Assembly (NCBI RefSeq): GCF_900475595.1
Contig: NZ_LS483397.1
Location: forward strand, 715,001-779,000
Direction of reading: 5' to 3'
Origin: Streptococcus uberis
GTDB taxonomy: Bacteria; Bacillota; Bacilli; Lactobacillales; Streptococcaceae
DNA: 64,000 bases
Made by a program: the position numbers and the translations under genes. Below, in pieces: positions 56,891 to 64,000 of the stretch. Under the pieces are notes generated by a model. It had not been told where the DNA came from, did no database searches, and saw only the letters and a program-made list of their open reading frames with translations. Position 1 is the stretch's first letter; each line of letters opens with the position of its first letter.

Positions 56891-57409
56891 ATGGAATTTT
56901 ATAATGTCGGGAAAATTGTAAACACACAAGGTTTACAAGGCGAAATGCGGGTTTTATCCGTAAGTGATTTTGCTGATGAGCGTTATCGGAAAGGCTCACA
57001 ATTAGCCTTGTTTGACGAAAAGGATCACTTTTATAGTGAGGTTGAAATTGCTAGTCATCGTCGTCAGAAAAATTTTGATATTATTAAATTTAAAGGGATG
57101 AATCATATTAATGATATTGAAAAATTTAAAGGCTTTACCTTAAAAGTTTCCCAACAACATCTTTCGGATTTGGATGAAGGTGAATTTTATTATCATCAGA
57201 TTATTGGTTTAGAAGTTTATGAAAATGATGTTTATATTGGGACGATTAAAGAAATTCTACAACCAGGTGCTAATGACGTTTGGGTTGTCAAACGTCAAGG
57301 AAAAAAGGATTTGTTGCTACCCTTTATTCCCCCTGTAGTCTTGAATGTTGATGTAGAGGCCAATCGTGTTGACGTAGCTATCATGGAAGGGCTTGATGAT
57401 GAAGATTGA
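56891..57409 (+). CDS. rimM: 16S rRNA processing / ribosome maturation factor RimM
   Basis: RimM helps mature the 30S head and binds S19. The 172 residues show the N-terminal domain ([20 protein letters not shown]) and the C-terminal PRC barrel ([18 protein letters not shown], then [20 protein letters not shown]). SD TAGGAG precedes the ATG. trmD starts inside its 3' end. Confidence 0.96.
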   Translation: MEFYNVGKIVNTQGLQGEMRVLSVSDFADERYRKGSQLALFDEKDHFYSEVEIASHRRQKNFDIIKFKGMNHINDIEKFKGFTLKVSQQHLSDLDEGEFYYHQIIGLEVYENDVYIGTIKEILQPGANDVWVVKRQGKKDLLLPFIPPVVLNVDVEANRVDVAIMEGLDDED

Positions 57410-58115
57410 TATTTTAACTCTCTTTCCTGAGATGTTTGCCCCATTAGAGTCATCTATTGTGGGTAAAGCAGTTGAAAAAGGATTGTTGGATATTAGGTAT
57501 CATAATTTTCGTGACAATGCAGAAAAAGCTAGGCACGTTGATGACGAACCTTATGGTGGTGGTCAAGGCATGCTTTTAAGGGCACAGCCTATTTATGATA
57601 CGATTGATAAAATTGACGCCAATAATCCCCGAGTCATCTTATTAGATCCGGCAGGAAAAACGTTTAATCAGTCCTATGCTGAAGAATTAGCTCAGGAGGA
57701 TGAGTTGATTTTTATTTGTGGCCACTATGAAGGCTATGATGAGCGCATCAAACAATTGGTTACTGATGAGATATCCCTCGGAGACTTCGTCTTAACGGGA
57801 GGAGAACTAGCGGCTATGACAATGGTAGATGCAACAGTTAGATTAATCCCTAGTGTTATTGGAAAAGAAGCCAGTCATCAAGATGATTCTTTTTCTTCGG
57901 GATTATTAGAATATCCACAATATACACGCCCTTATGATTTTCGTGGAATGACAGTTCCAGATGTTTTAATGAGTGGACATCATGAAAATATTAGACGTTG
58001 GCGTTTAGAAGAAAGTTTGCGGAAAACCTACTTAAGGCGTCCTGATTTATTGGAAAAGTATCCATTAAATCAAGAAGAAAGTGACTTGTTAGCAAAAATT
58101 AAAGAAGAAATGTAA
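57399..58115 (+). CDS. trmD: tRNA (guanine-N1)-methyltransferase
   Basis: TrmD methylates G37 of tRNA and prevents frameshifting; it is essential. The 238 residues begin [20 protein letters not shown] and carry [27 protein letters not shown] and the SPOUT-knot motif [17 protein letters not shown]. The frame opens at TTG 57393 with ATGs at 57396 and 57399; the last gives the family N-terminus. It overlaps rimM by 11 bp. Confidence 0.97.
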   Translation: MKIDILTLFPEMFAPLESSIVGKAVEKGLLDIRYHNFRDNAEKARHVDDEPYGGGQGMLLRAQPIYDTIDKIDANNPRVILLDPAGKTFNQSYAEELAQEDELIFICGHYEGYDERIKQLVTDEISLGDFVLTGGELAAMTMVDATVRLIPSVIGKEASHQDDSFSSGLLEYPQYTRPYDFRGMTVPDVLMSGHHENIRRWRLEESLRKTYLRRPDLLEKYPLNQEESDLLAKIKEEM

Positions 58116-58126
58116 AGGAGTCGTTT

Positions 58127-59122
58127 GTGACTGAAAAACAATATGATATTACCATTATTGGTGGTGGTCCTGTAGGACTATTTGCCGCATTCTACGCGGG
58201 TCTACGCGGAATGACTGTCAAAATCATTGAAAGTTTATCAGAGTTGGGAGGGCAACCTGCCATTTTATATCCTGAAAAGGTGATTTACGATATACCAGCA
58301 TATCCAGCACTTACTGGTGCGGAGTTGACTGATAACCTTATAAAACAAATTAGTCGATTTGAGGATCGAACAACCGTATGTTTGAAAGAAGAAGTTCAAT
58401 CTTTTGAAAAAAACAATCAAGGTTTTACTATTCAAACTAATAAAGGTCAACATAGTAGTAAAGCCATTATCATAGCTTGTGGAAATGGGGCGTTTGCTCC
58501 AAGAACCTTAGGCTTAGAAGGTGAAGAAAGCTTTGCTGAAAAGAATATTTTTTATAATGTTCATCAATTAGACCAGTTTGCTGGTAAAAATGTTGTCATT
58601 TGTGGTGGTGGTGATTCTGCAGTTGACTGGGCATTAGCTTTATATGGTTTGGCAGAAAGTGTTACCATTGTTCACCGACGGGATGCCTTTAGAGCTCACG
58701 AACACAGTGTTGAACTTTTGAAAGCTTCTGGGGTTAAGATATTAACACCTTATATTCCCAATCAATTGATTGGTGAAAATGGGCAAGTTTCACAAATCGT
58801 TTTACAAAAGGTTAAATCAGAAGACAGTCTAACACTTGACTTGGATGCATTAATTGTTAGCTTTGGATTCTCAACATCTAATAAAAACTTAAAAAATTGG
58901 CAACTGGACTATAAGCGTTCAAGTATATTGGTCAATCATCTCTATCAAACGAATCAAGAGGGTGTTTTCGCCATTGGAGATGCCGCCGATTATGAAGGCA
59001 AGGTAGATCTAATTGCTACAGGCTTTGGAGAAGCACCTATTGCAGTCAATCAAGCCATTAATTATATTTATCCTGAACGAGATAATAGAATTGTACATTC
59101 TACTTCATTGATAGAAGATTAA
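58127..59122 (+). CDS. Ferredoxin/flavodoxin-NADP+ reductase, TrxB-like type 2
   Basis: This FAD enzyme moves electrons between NADPH and ferredoxin or flavodoxin. The 331 residues show [18 protein letters not shown] (FAD), [30 protein letters not shown] (NADPH) and [10 protein letters not shown]. The CxxC redox pair of thioredoxin reductase is absent, which marks the FNR type. The start is GTG, after AAAGGAG 6 nt upstream. The small ferredoxin at 23793-23990 is a possible partner (inference). Confidence 0.93.
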   Translation: MTEKQYDITIIGGGPVGLFAAFYAGLRGMTVKIIESLSELGGQPAILYPEKVIYDIPAYPALTGAELTDNLIKQISRFEDRTTVCLKEEVQSFEKNNQGFTIQTNKGQHSSKAIIIACGNGAFAPRTLGLEGEESFAEKNIFYNVHQLDQFAGKNVVICGGGDSAVDWALALYGLAESVTIVHRRDAFRAHEHSVELLKASGVKILTPYIPNQLIGENGQVSQIVLQKVKSEDSLTLDLDALIVSFGFSTSNKNLKNWQLDYKRSSILVNHLYQTNQEGVFAIGDAADYEGKVDLIATGFGEAPIAVNQAINYIYPERDNRIVHSTSLIED

Positions 59123-59127
59123 ACATG

Positions 59128-59158
59128 AAAAACGGACATGAAATGTTCGTTTTTTTCT
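59128..59158 (+). terminator. Terminator after the FNR gene
   Basis: A 12-bp stem (59128-59139 / 59143-59154, one G-U) with a 3-nt loop and a T run. Confidence 0.8.
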
Positions 59159-59214
59159 ATTGTTAGTTATTATAGAACTATAAATTTTTCGAATGGTAAA
59201 TATTGAAAATCTCT

Positions 59215-59243
59215 ATGACAAGCGTTTGCGCTTGTGATATAAT
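59215..59243 (+). promoter_or_regulatory. Promoter of the PTS IIC operon with spacer palindrome
   Basis: ATGACA (59215-59220), 17 bp, TATAAT (59238-59243), with extended TG at 59235-59236. The spacer is filled by a perfect palindrome ACAAGCG-TTTG-CGCTTGT (59218-59235). Confidence 0.72.
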
Positions 59244-59254
59244 GAACTTGTAAA

Positions 59255-59270
59255 TGTGATGAATTTCACA
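59255..59270. promoter_or_regulatory. TGTGA-N6-TCACA palindrome, candidate Crp/Fnr-type operator
   Basis: TGTGA (59255-59259) and TCACA (59266-59270) have the exact spacing of Crp/Fnr family sites. The site starts 12 nt after the -10 box, which would favour repression. Confidence 0.5.
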
Positions 59271-59295
59271 CTATAAAAATAAGCGAGGTCACAAC

Positions 59296-60354
59296 ATGAC
59301 AACAACTTCTAAAGAGACATTTAGCTCTTTCATGAATAAAGTACTTGCGGGTACTGCAACGGCAATCGTAGTTGCCTTAATTCCAAATGCTATTTTAGCA
59401 ACTTTTTTAAAGCCACTATTACCTAATGCAACAGCGGCAGAATTCTTACATATTGTTCAAGTTTTCCAATTCTTCACACCAATTATGGCAGGATTCTTAA
59501 TTGGTCAACAGTTTAAATTCAATCCAATGCAACAACTTGCTGTAGGTGGAGCTGCCTATATTGGTTCAGGAGCATGGGTATATACAGAAGTAATGCAAAA
59601 AGGGATTGCTGTTGGTAGTTTCCAATTAAAAGGTATTGGCGATTTAATCAACATGATGATTACTGCCAGCCTTGCTGTATTAGCTGTTAAATGGTTTGGA
59701 AATAAATTTGGTTCACTTACTATTATCTTATTACCAATTATTATTGGTACAGGTGTAGGCTACATTGGTTGGAAATTACTACCTTATGTATCATACGTAA
59801 CAACTTTGATTGGTCAAGGTATCAACTCATTTACAACACTTCAACCTGTTTTAATGTCTATTTTAATTGCTATGGCTTTTGCTTTGTTAATTGTAAGTCC
59901 AATTTCAACAGTTGCAATTGGTTTAGCAATCGGTTTGAATGGAATGGCAGCAGGTGCAGCTTCTATGGGAATTGCAGCTACAACAGCAGTATTGGTTTGG
60001 GCAACTTTAAAAGTTAATAAATCAGGTGTTCCAATTGCTATTGCACTTGGAGCAATGAAAATGATGATGCCTAACTTTTTAAAACATCCTATTATGGCAA
60101 TTCCAATGTTAATCACTGCAGCCATCTCTTCATTGACTATTCCAATCTTTAACTTAGTTGGGACACCAGCATCTTCTGGATTTGGTTTAGTAGGTGCCGT
60201 TGGGCCAATCGCCTCTTTAGCAGGTGGAAGCAGTGTTCTTATTATTATTCTTGCTTGGTTGGTCATTCCCTTTGGTGTTGCATTTGCATCACATAAAATA
60301 TGTAAAGACGTGCTAAAACTTTATAAAGATGATATCTTTGTATTTGAAGGATAA
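59296..60354 (+). CDS. PTS sugar transporter IIC-like membrane protein (PfoR / EIIC_2 type)
   Basis: The 352-residue protein has about ten membrane segments, for example VLAGTATAIVVALIPNAILA, GFLIGQQFKFNPMQQLAVGG and SPISTVAIGLAIGLNGMAAG, and ends in DDIFVFEG. It belongs to the PTS_EIIC_2 family that includes clostridial PfoR. There is no IIA or IIB domain here or next to it, so classical sugar transport is not certain. It lies 15 bp before a ketopantoate-reductase-like gene and clearly shares its operon. SD AGCGAGGTCA precedes the ATG. Confidence 0.85.
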   Translation: MTTTSKETFSSFMNKVLAGTATAIVVALIPNAILATFLKPLLPNATAAEFLHIVQVFQFFTPIMAGFLIGQQFKFNPMQQLAVGGAAYIGSGAWVYTEVMQKGIAVGSFQLKGIGDLINMMITASLAVLAVKWFGNKFGSLTIILLPIIIGTGVGYIGWKLLPYVSYVTTLIGQGINSFTTLQPVLMSILIAMAFALLIVSPISTVAIGLAIGLNGMAAGAASMGIAATTAVLVWATLKVNKSGVPIAIALGAMKMMMPNFLKHPIMAIPMLITAAISSLTIPIFNLVGTPASSGFGLVGAVGPIASLAGGSSVLIIILAWLVIPFGVAFASHKICKDVLKLYKDDIFVFEG

Positions 60355-60369
60355 AAAAGGAGGAAAAAT

Positions 60370-61293
60370 ATGTTAGTTTATATTGCAGGATCAGGAGCTA
60401 TGGGGTGTCGTTTTGGTTATCAAATTTCCAAAACAAATAACGAAGTTATCCTATTAGATAACTGGGAAGATCATATCAAAGCTATTCAAGAGAATGGTCT
60501 CAAAATTACTGGAGATGTTGAAGAAACTGTTAAACTTCCAATTATGAGACCAACTGAAGCTACAAGAGAAGCTGATTTAATTATCTTGTTTACAAAAGCA
60601 ATGCAATTGCCACAAATGCTTCAAGACATTAAAGGAATCATTGGTAAAGAAACTAAAGTGTTATGCCTATTAAATGGTCTTGGACATGAAGATGTTATTC
60701 GTCAATATATTCCAGTTCATAACATCCTTATGGGCGTAACAGTATGGACTGCTGGATTAGAAGGTCCTGGTCATGCTCACTTGCAAGGTGTTGGTGCTTT
60801 GAACTTACAAAGTATGGATCCAGAAAATCAAGAAGCAGGACATCAAGTTGCAGAATTGTTAACAGAGGCTAAACTTTTTGCCACATATGATGAAAATGTG
60901 GTGCCAAACATCTGGAGAAAAGCATGTGTTAATGGAACAATGAATTCGACTTGTGCCTTATTGGACTGCACAATTGGTGAATTATTTGCCAGTGAAGACG
61001 GTTTGAAAATGGTTCATGAAATTATTCATGAATTTGTTACTGTTGGAAAAGCTGAAGGTGTAGAACTTAACGAAGAAGAAATTACAAAATATGTTATGGA
61101 TACATCGGTGAAAGCTGCGCATCACTACCCATCAATGCATCAAGACCTTGTGCAGAATCATCGTTTAACAGAAATTGACTTTATCAACGGGGCAGTTAAT
61201 ACTAAAGGGCAACAATTAGGAATTGACACTCCATATTGTCGATTGATTACACAATTAATCCATGCCAAAGAAGACATTTTAAAAATAAAATAA
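60370..61293 (+). CDS. 2-dehydropantoate 2-reductase family protein (ApbA/PanE-like)
   Basis: The family reduces ketopantoate to pantoate with NADPH, though many members act on other 2-keto acids. The 307 residues show the Rossmann motif YIAGSGAMGCRFGYQ at the N-terminus, LIILFTKAMQLPQML, LLNGLGHEDVI, and the C-terminal domain with the catalytic Lys in NIWRKACVNGTMNSTCALL. No pantothenate genes are near. Co-expression with a PTS IIC-like protein suggests a catabolic substrate and not coenzyme A synthesis (inference). SD AAAGGAGG precedes the ATG. Confidence 0.87.
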   Translation: MLVYIAGSGAMGCRFGYQISKTNNEVILLDNWEDHIKAIQENGLKITGDVEETVKLPIMRPTEATREADLIILFTKAMQLPQMLQDIKGIIGKETKVLCLLNGLGHEDVIRQYIPVHNILMGVTVWTAGLEGPGHAHLQGVGALNLQSMDPENQEAGHQVAELLTEAKLFATYDENVVPNIWRKACVNGTMNSTCALLDCTIGELFASEDGLKMVHEIIHEFVTVGKAEGVELNEEEITKYVMDTSVKAAHHYPSMHQDLVQNHRLTEIDFINGAVNTKGQQLGIDTPYCRLITQLIHAKEDILKIK

Positions 61294-61298
61294 GAAAG

Positions 61299-61322
61299 AA
61301 GAGTCGAAAGACTCTTTTTTTT
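61299..61322 (+). terminator. Terminator of the PTS IIC operon
   Basis: A 7-bp stem (AAGAGTC 61299-61305 / GACTCTT 61310-61316) with a GAAA tetraloop and a T run. Confidence 0.82.
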
Positions 61323-61354
61323 TAGGGTAAATGAAAGAAAATGATAGATTGTGC

Positions 61355-61382
61355 TTGACTTTGGAAGATAAAAACGTATAAT
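61355..61382 (+). promoter_or_regulatory. fru operon promoter
   Basis: TTGACT (61355-61360), 16 bp, TATAAT (61377-61382). Confidence 0.8.
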
Positions 61383-61416
61383 ATAGTTGTAACCGATTTC
61401 AGAAAGAGGTGATACT

Positions 61417-62160
61417 ATCTTAAAATCGAAACGTAAAAAACTAATCATGGAAAGAATCACTAAAGAAAATTATGTAGCTTTAGATGATTTAATGATTATG
61501 TTAGACTCCTCTGAATCAACAGTTCGAAGAGACTTAGATGAACTTGAAATGGAAAACAAACTGCATCGTGTACATGGTGGAGCAGAACTGAGTCATTCCC
61601 TTCAAGAAGAACTTTCCAACAAGGAAAAATCTGTCAAAAACAGTCAATCGAAAGAAAAAATTGCTCAGAAGGCTTCTGACTACATTAAGGATGAAGACAT
61701 CATATTTATTGATGCAGGAACGACTACGGAATTCTTAATTCCCAAGATTGGGCAAAAAAATATTACAGTCGTGACCAATTCCATCCATCATGCTTCCAAA
61801 CTGGTTGATATGAATGTTAAAACGATTATCATTGGAGGATTTGTTAAGCGAACGACAGATGCAAGCATTGGAAATGTCGCTCTAGAACAAATTCGAAGAA
61901 TGAATTTTGATTTGGCTTTTTTAGGAATGAATGGTATTGATGCTCAGCATTTAACGACACCTGATATTGAGGAAGCTGTCATTAAAGAAGCTGTTTTAAA
62001 GAATGCCAAAACGACTTTCATTTTGGCAGATGCTACAAAGATTGGCCATGTTTCCTTTATTAAGGTAGCCCCTATTGATGATGTCGTTATTCTAACGGAA
62101 GCGTCTTCATCGGCACTTCTTAAAAAAATTAAGGAAAAAGCAAAGGTGATTGAAGTATGA
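61417..62160 (+). CDS. fruR: DeoR-family regulator of the fructose operon (FruR), non-canonical start
   Basis: FruR-type repressors respond to fructose 1-phosphate and control fruKA. The protein has the DeoR HTH (LDSSESTVRRDLDELEMENK) with RVHGGAEL after it, and the sugar-phosphate domain with DAGTTTEFLIP, GMNGIDAQHLTT and ADATKIGHVSF. ATG 61447 has no SD and would cut the usual start of the DNA-binding helix bundle. The SD AGAGGTG (61405-61411) lies 5 nt before ATC 61417, which gives LKSKRKKLIMERI after the first residue, as in other streptococcal FruR. No ATG, GTG or TTG lies in frame between the stop at 61390 and 61447. 247 residues from ATC; 237 from ATG. Confidence 0.88.
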   Translation: MLKSKRKKLIMERITKENYVALDDLMIMLDSSESTVRRDLDELEMENKLHRVHGGAELSHSLQEELSNKEKSVKNSQSKEKIAQKASDYIKDEDIIFIDAGTTTEFLIPKIGQKNITVVTNSIHHASKLVDMNVKTIIIGGFVKRTTDASIGNVALEQIRRMNFDLAFLGMNGIDAQHLTTPDIEEAVIKEAVLKNAKTTFILADATKIGHVSFIKVAPIDDVVILTEASSSALLKKIKEKAKVIEV

Positions 62161-63068
62161 TTTACACAGTAACATTGAATCCTTCAATTGATTTTATCGT
62201 CCGTATCGACCATCTAGAGACAGGTTCTGTCAATAGAATGGCAAGTGATGATAAATTCGCAGGAGGTAAAGGTATTAATGTGAGTCGTGTTTTACAACGA
62301 CTCGGCATAGAGAATACTGCAACAGGTTTCTTAGGTGGCTTTACAGGAAAATTTATTGAGGACAACTTAAAAGCAGAAGGAGTTCACACACAATTTGTTT
62401 CTGTTAAAGATGATACACGAATCAATGTCAAAATAAAATCCGAAGAAGAGACTGAAATTAATGGTCGCGGACCAGAAATTTTGGATAATGATCTAGAGTC
62501 ACTCAAAGCTATACTTTCGTCGTTAAGTATTGAGGATACCGTTGTTTTTGCAGGATCTGCTCCTTCCAACATAGGGAATCAGGTTTATAATCAACTCATT
62601 CCGTTTGTTAGAGAAACTGGTGCAGAAGTTGTTTGCGATTTTGAAGGCCAAACATTGCTAGATTCTTTATCCTATCAACCATTGCTTGTTAAACCGAACA
62701 ATCATGAGTTAGAAGCTATTTTTGATGTCACTATTGAAGGTTTAGATGATGTTGAAAAATATGGTCGAAAACTGTTAGAAATGGGAGCACAAAATGTCAT
62801 TATTTCAATGGCAGGAGATGGCGCTCTGTTAGTGACTAAAGATTCCACTTACTTTGCTAAACCAATCAAAGGAATTGTAAAAAACTCTGTTGGCGCTGGT
62901 GATTCGATGGTAGCTGGTTTTACAGGAAAATTTGTAACAACAAAAGAACCAGTTGAAGCTTTGAAATGGGGAGTTGCTTGTGGTACCTCTACAGCATTCT
63001 CTGATGATTTAGCAACAATTGATTTTATTAAAGAAACATATCAAAAAGTTGAGGTAGAAAAAAGATGA
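62157..63068 (+). CDS. fruK: 1-phosphofructokinase
   Basis: FruK phosphorylates fructose 1-phosphate, the product of FruA uptake, to fructose 1,6-bisphosphate. The 303 residues belong to the PfkB family: VTLNPSIDFIVRIDHLETG at the start, FAGGKGINVSRVLQRLG (about 36-52), VFAGSAPSN, and the catalytic NSVGAGDSMVAGFTGKF (about 242-258). Its ATG overlaps the fruR stop, and its stop overlaps the fruA ATG (both ATGA), so the three genes are translationally coupled. Confidence 0.96.
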   Translation: MIYTVTLNPSIDFIVRIDHLETGSVNRMASDDKFAGGKGINVSRVLQRLGIENTATGFLGGFTGKFIEDNLKAEGVHTQFVSVKDDTRINVKIKSEEETEINGRGPEILDNDLESLKAILSSLSIEDTVVFAGSAPSNIGNQVYNQLIPFVRETGAEVVCDFEGQTLLDSLSYQPLLVKPNNHELEAIFDVTIEGLDDVEKYGRKLLEMGAQNVIISMAGDGALLVTKDSTYFAKPIKGIVKNSVGAGDSMVAGFTGKFVTTKEPVEALKWGVACGTSTAFSDDLATIDFIKETYQKVEVEKR

Positions 63069-64000
63069 AAATTCAAGATTTATTAAAAAAAGACTTGATG
63101 TTACTTGATTTACAGGCAACTTCTAAAGAAGCTGCAATTGATGAGATGATTTCTCGCTTAGTCTCTAAGAATGTCGTCTCAGATTTTGATACCTTTAAAA
63201 AAGGTATTATGGCACGTGAAGCTCAAACATCAACAGGTTTGGGTGATGGCATTGCCATGCCCCACAGTAAAAATGCAGCTGTTCGTGAAGCAAGTGTTTT
63301 ATTTGCAAAATCTAATAATGGAGTTGACTATGAATCCTTAGATGGTCAACCAACAGACTTGTTCTTCATGATTGCTGCACCAGACGGTGCTAATGATACC
63401 CACCTAGCAGCTTTGGCACAATTATCACAATATCTATTAAAAGACGGTTTTGCAGATAAGTTAAGACAAGCAACTTCTGCTGATGAAGTCATTACTGCTT
63501 TTGACGCAACTGAAGAAAAGAAAGAAGAAGTTTCAACTTCTCTTGGAAAAGATTTTATTGTTGCTGTTACAGCTTGTACTACTGGGATTGCTCATACTTA
63601 TATGGCAGAAGAGGCTTTGAAAAAACAAGCTGCAGCAATGGGTGTTGGCATTAAAGTAGAAACAAATGGTGCATCTGGTGTAGCCAATCGTTTGACGGCT
63701 GAAGATATTAAAAATGCAAAAGGTGTCATTATTGCAGCAGATAAAGCGGTTGAAATGGATCGTTTTGATGGAAAACCATTGATTTCACGCCCTGTAGCTG
63801 ATGGTATTAAGAAAAGTGAGGAATTGATTCAATTCATTCTTGATGGCAAAGCGTCAGCATACCATGCAAAAAATGATCAGAAAGCATCTGTATCTTCAAC
63901 CGAAAAATCAAGTTTAGGCGGTGCTTTCTACAAACACCTTATGGGTGGGGTTTCTCAAATGCTACCATTTGTTATTGGTGGTGGTATTATGATTGCTATT
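63065..64000 (+). CDS. fruA: PTS fructose transporter subunit IIABC (FruA), 3' truncated by window
   Basis: FruA imports fructose and phosphorylates it at C1. The visible 312 codons are open to the window edge. Domain order is IIA (about 1-150) with the phospho-histidine at residue 67 in GIAMPHSKN, a short linker, IIB (about 163-262) with the phospho-cysteine at residue 171 in VTACTTGIAHTYMAEE, and the start of the IIC membrane domain (GAFYKHLMGGVSQMLPFVIG). The IIA-IIB-IIC order in one chain is typical of Firmicutes FruA. The start is fixed by the ATGA overlap with fruK. Confidence 0.96.
   Translation, partial: MKIQDLLKKDLMLLDLQATSKEAAIDEMISRLVSKNVVSDFDTFKKGIMAREAQTSTGLGDGIAMPHSKNAAVREASVLFAKSNNGVDYESLDGQPTDLFFMIAAPDGANDTHLAALAQLSQYLLKDGFADKLRQATSADEVITAFDATEEKKEEVSTSLGKDFIVAVTACTTGIAHTYMAEEALKKQAAAMGVGIKVETNGASGVANRLTAEDIKNAKGVIIAADKAVEMDRFDGKPLISRPVADGIKKSEELIQFILDGKASAYHAKNDQKASVSSTEKSSLGGAFYKHLMGGVSQMLPFVIGGGIMIAI

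Noticed and set aside
59217..59230. CcpA cre site at the PTS IIC promoter
   Set aside because: The palindrome has CG near its centre, but aligned to the cre consensus it misses several key positions; another repressor is more likely.

Overview
The window is a chromosomal segment of a low-GC Gram-positive coccus and fits a pyogenic-group Streptococcus. Support comes from the gene order dnaG-rpoD-gacA to gacI, cmk-infC-rpmI-rplT, rplU-prp-rpmA, pyrR-pyrP-pyrB-carA-carB, rpsP-khpA-rimM-trmD and fruR-fruK-fruA, and from near-family-identical proteins such as GacA, GacB and the L27 precursor. The species cannot be fixed from sequence alone. It is not a standard S. pyogenes arrangement, because the gacJ-gacK-gacL part of the group A carbohydrate locus is absent. 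A relative such as S. uberis, S. parauberis or S. iniae is my guess only. No mobile element, phage, CRISPR array, tRNA or rRNA was seen.

Layout. 1-4840: the tail of an amino-acid ABC transporter binding protein, rpsU, mscL (minus strand), dnaG, rpoD and a MIP18-type assembly factor. 4942-19569: a cell-wall rhamnose polysaccharide locus. It holds dTDP-rhamnose synthesis (gacA), rhamnosyltransferases (gacB, gacC, gacF, gacG), the ABC exporter (gacD, gacE), the glycerol-phosphate transferase gacH, and a side-chain module of a GacI/GtrB-like GT2 enzyme, a 673-residue GT-C-like membrane protein and a GtrA-family flippase. 19709-21985: a secreted amidase with four GBS-Bsp-like repeats.

22072-42790: housekeeping genes. 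These are pepT, ebsA, a ferredoxin, a LysM protein, cmk, infC-rpmI-rplT, ltaS (minus), a 23S rRNA methyltransferase-like gene, aroD, aroC, a YlbF-family gene, gor, a nifS-like gene with thiI, a CapA-like protein, a nucleoside hydrolase (minus), rplU-prp-rpmA, a LysR regulator, lspA and rluD. 42852-50166: the pyrimidine operon behind a PyrR attenuator. 50294-55961: a MacAB-type ABC exporter, a TVP38 membrane protein and a membrane-bound GDPD. 56026-59122: rpsP, khpA, rimM, trmD and ferredoxin-NADP reductase. 59215-61293: a PTS IIC of the PfoR type paired with a ketopantoate-reductase-like gene. 61355-64000: fruR-fruK-fruA, with fruA cut by the window edge.

Points most worth attention: the rhamnan side-chain module that replaces gacJKL; a DeoR regulator (fruR) whose only SD-supported start codon is ATC; an infC start at ATA; a probably leaderless methyltransferase mRNA; and several palindromes placed over strong promoters, including a TGTGA-N6-TCACA site downstream of the PTS promoter.
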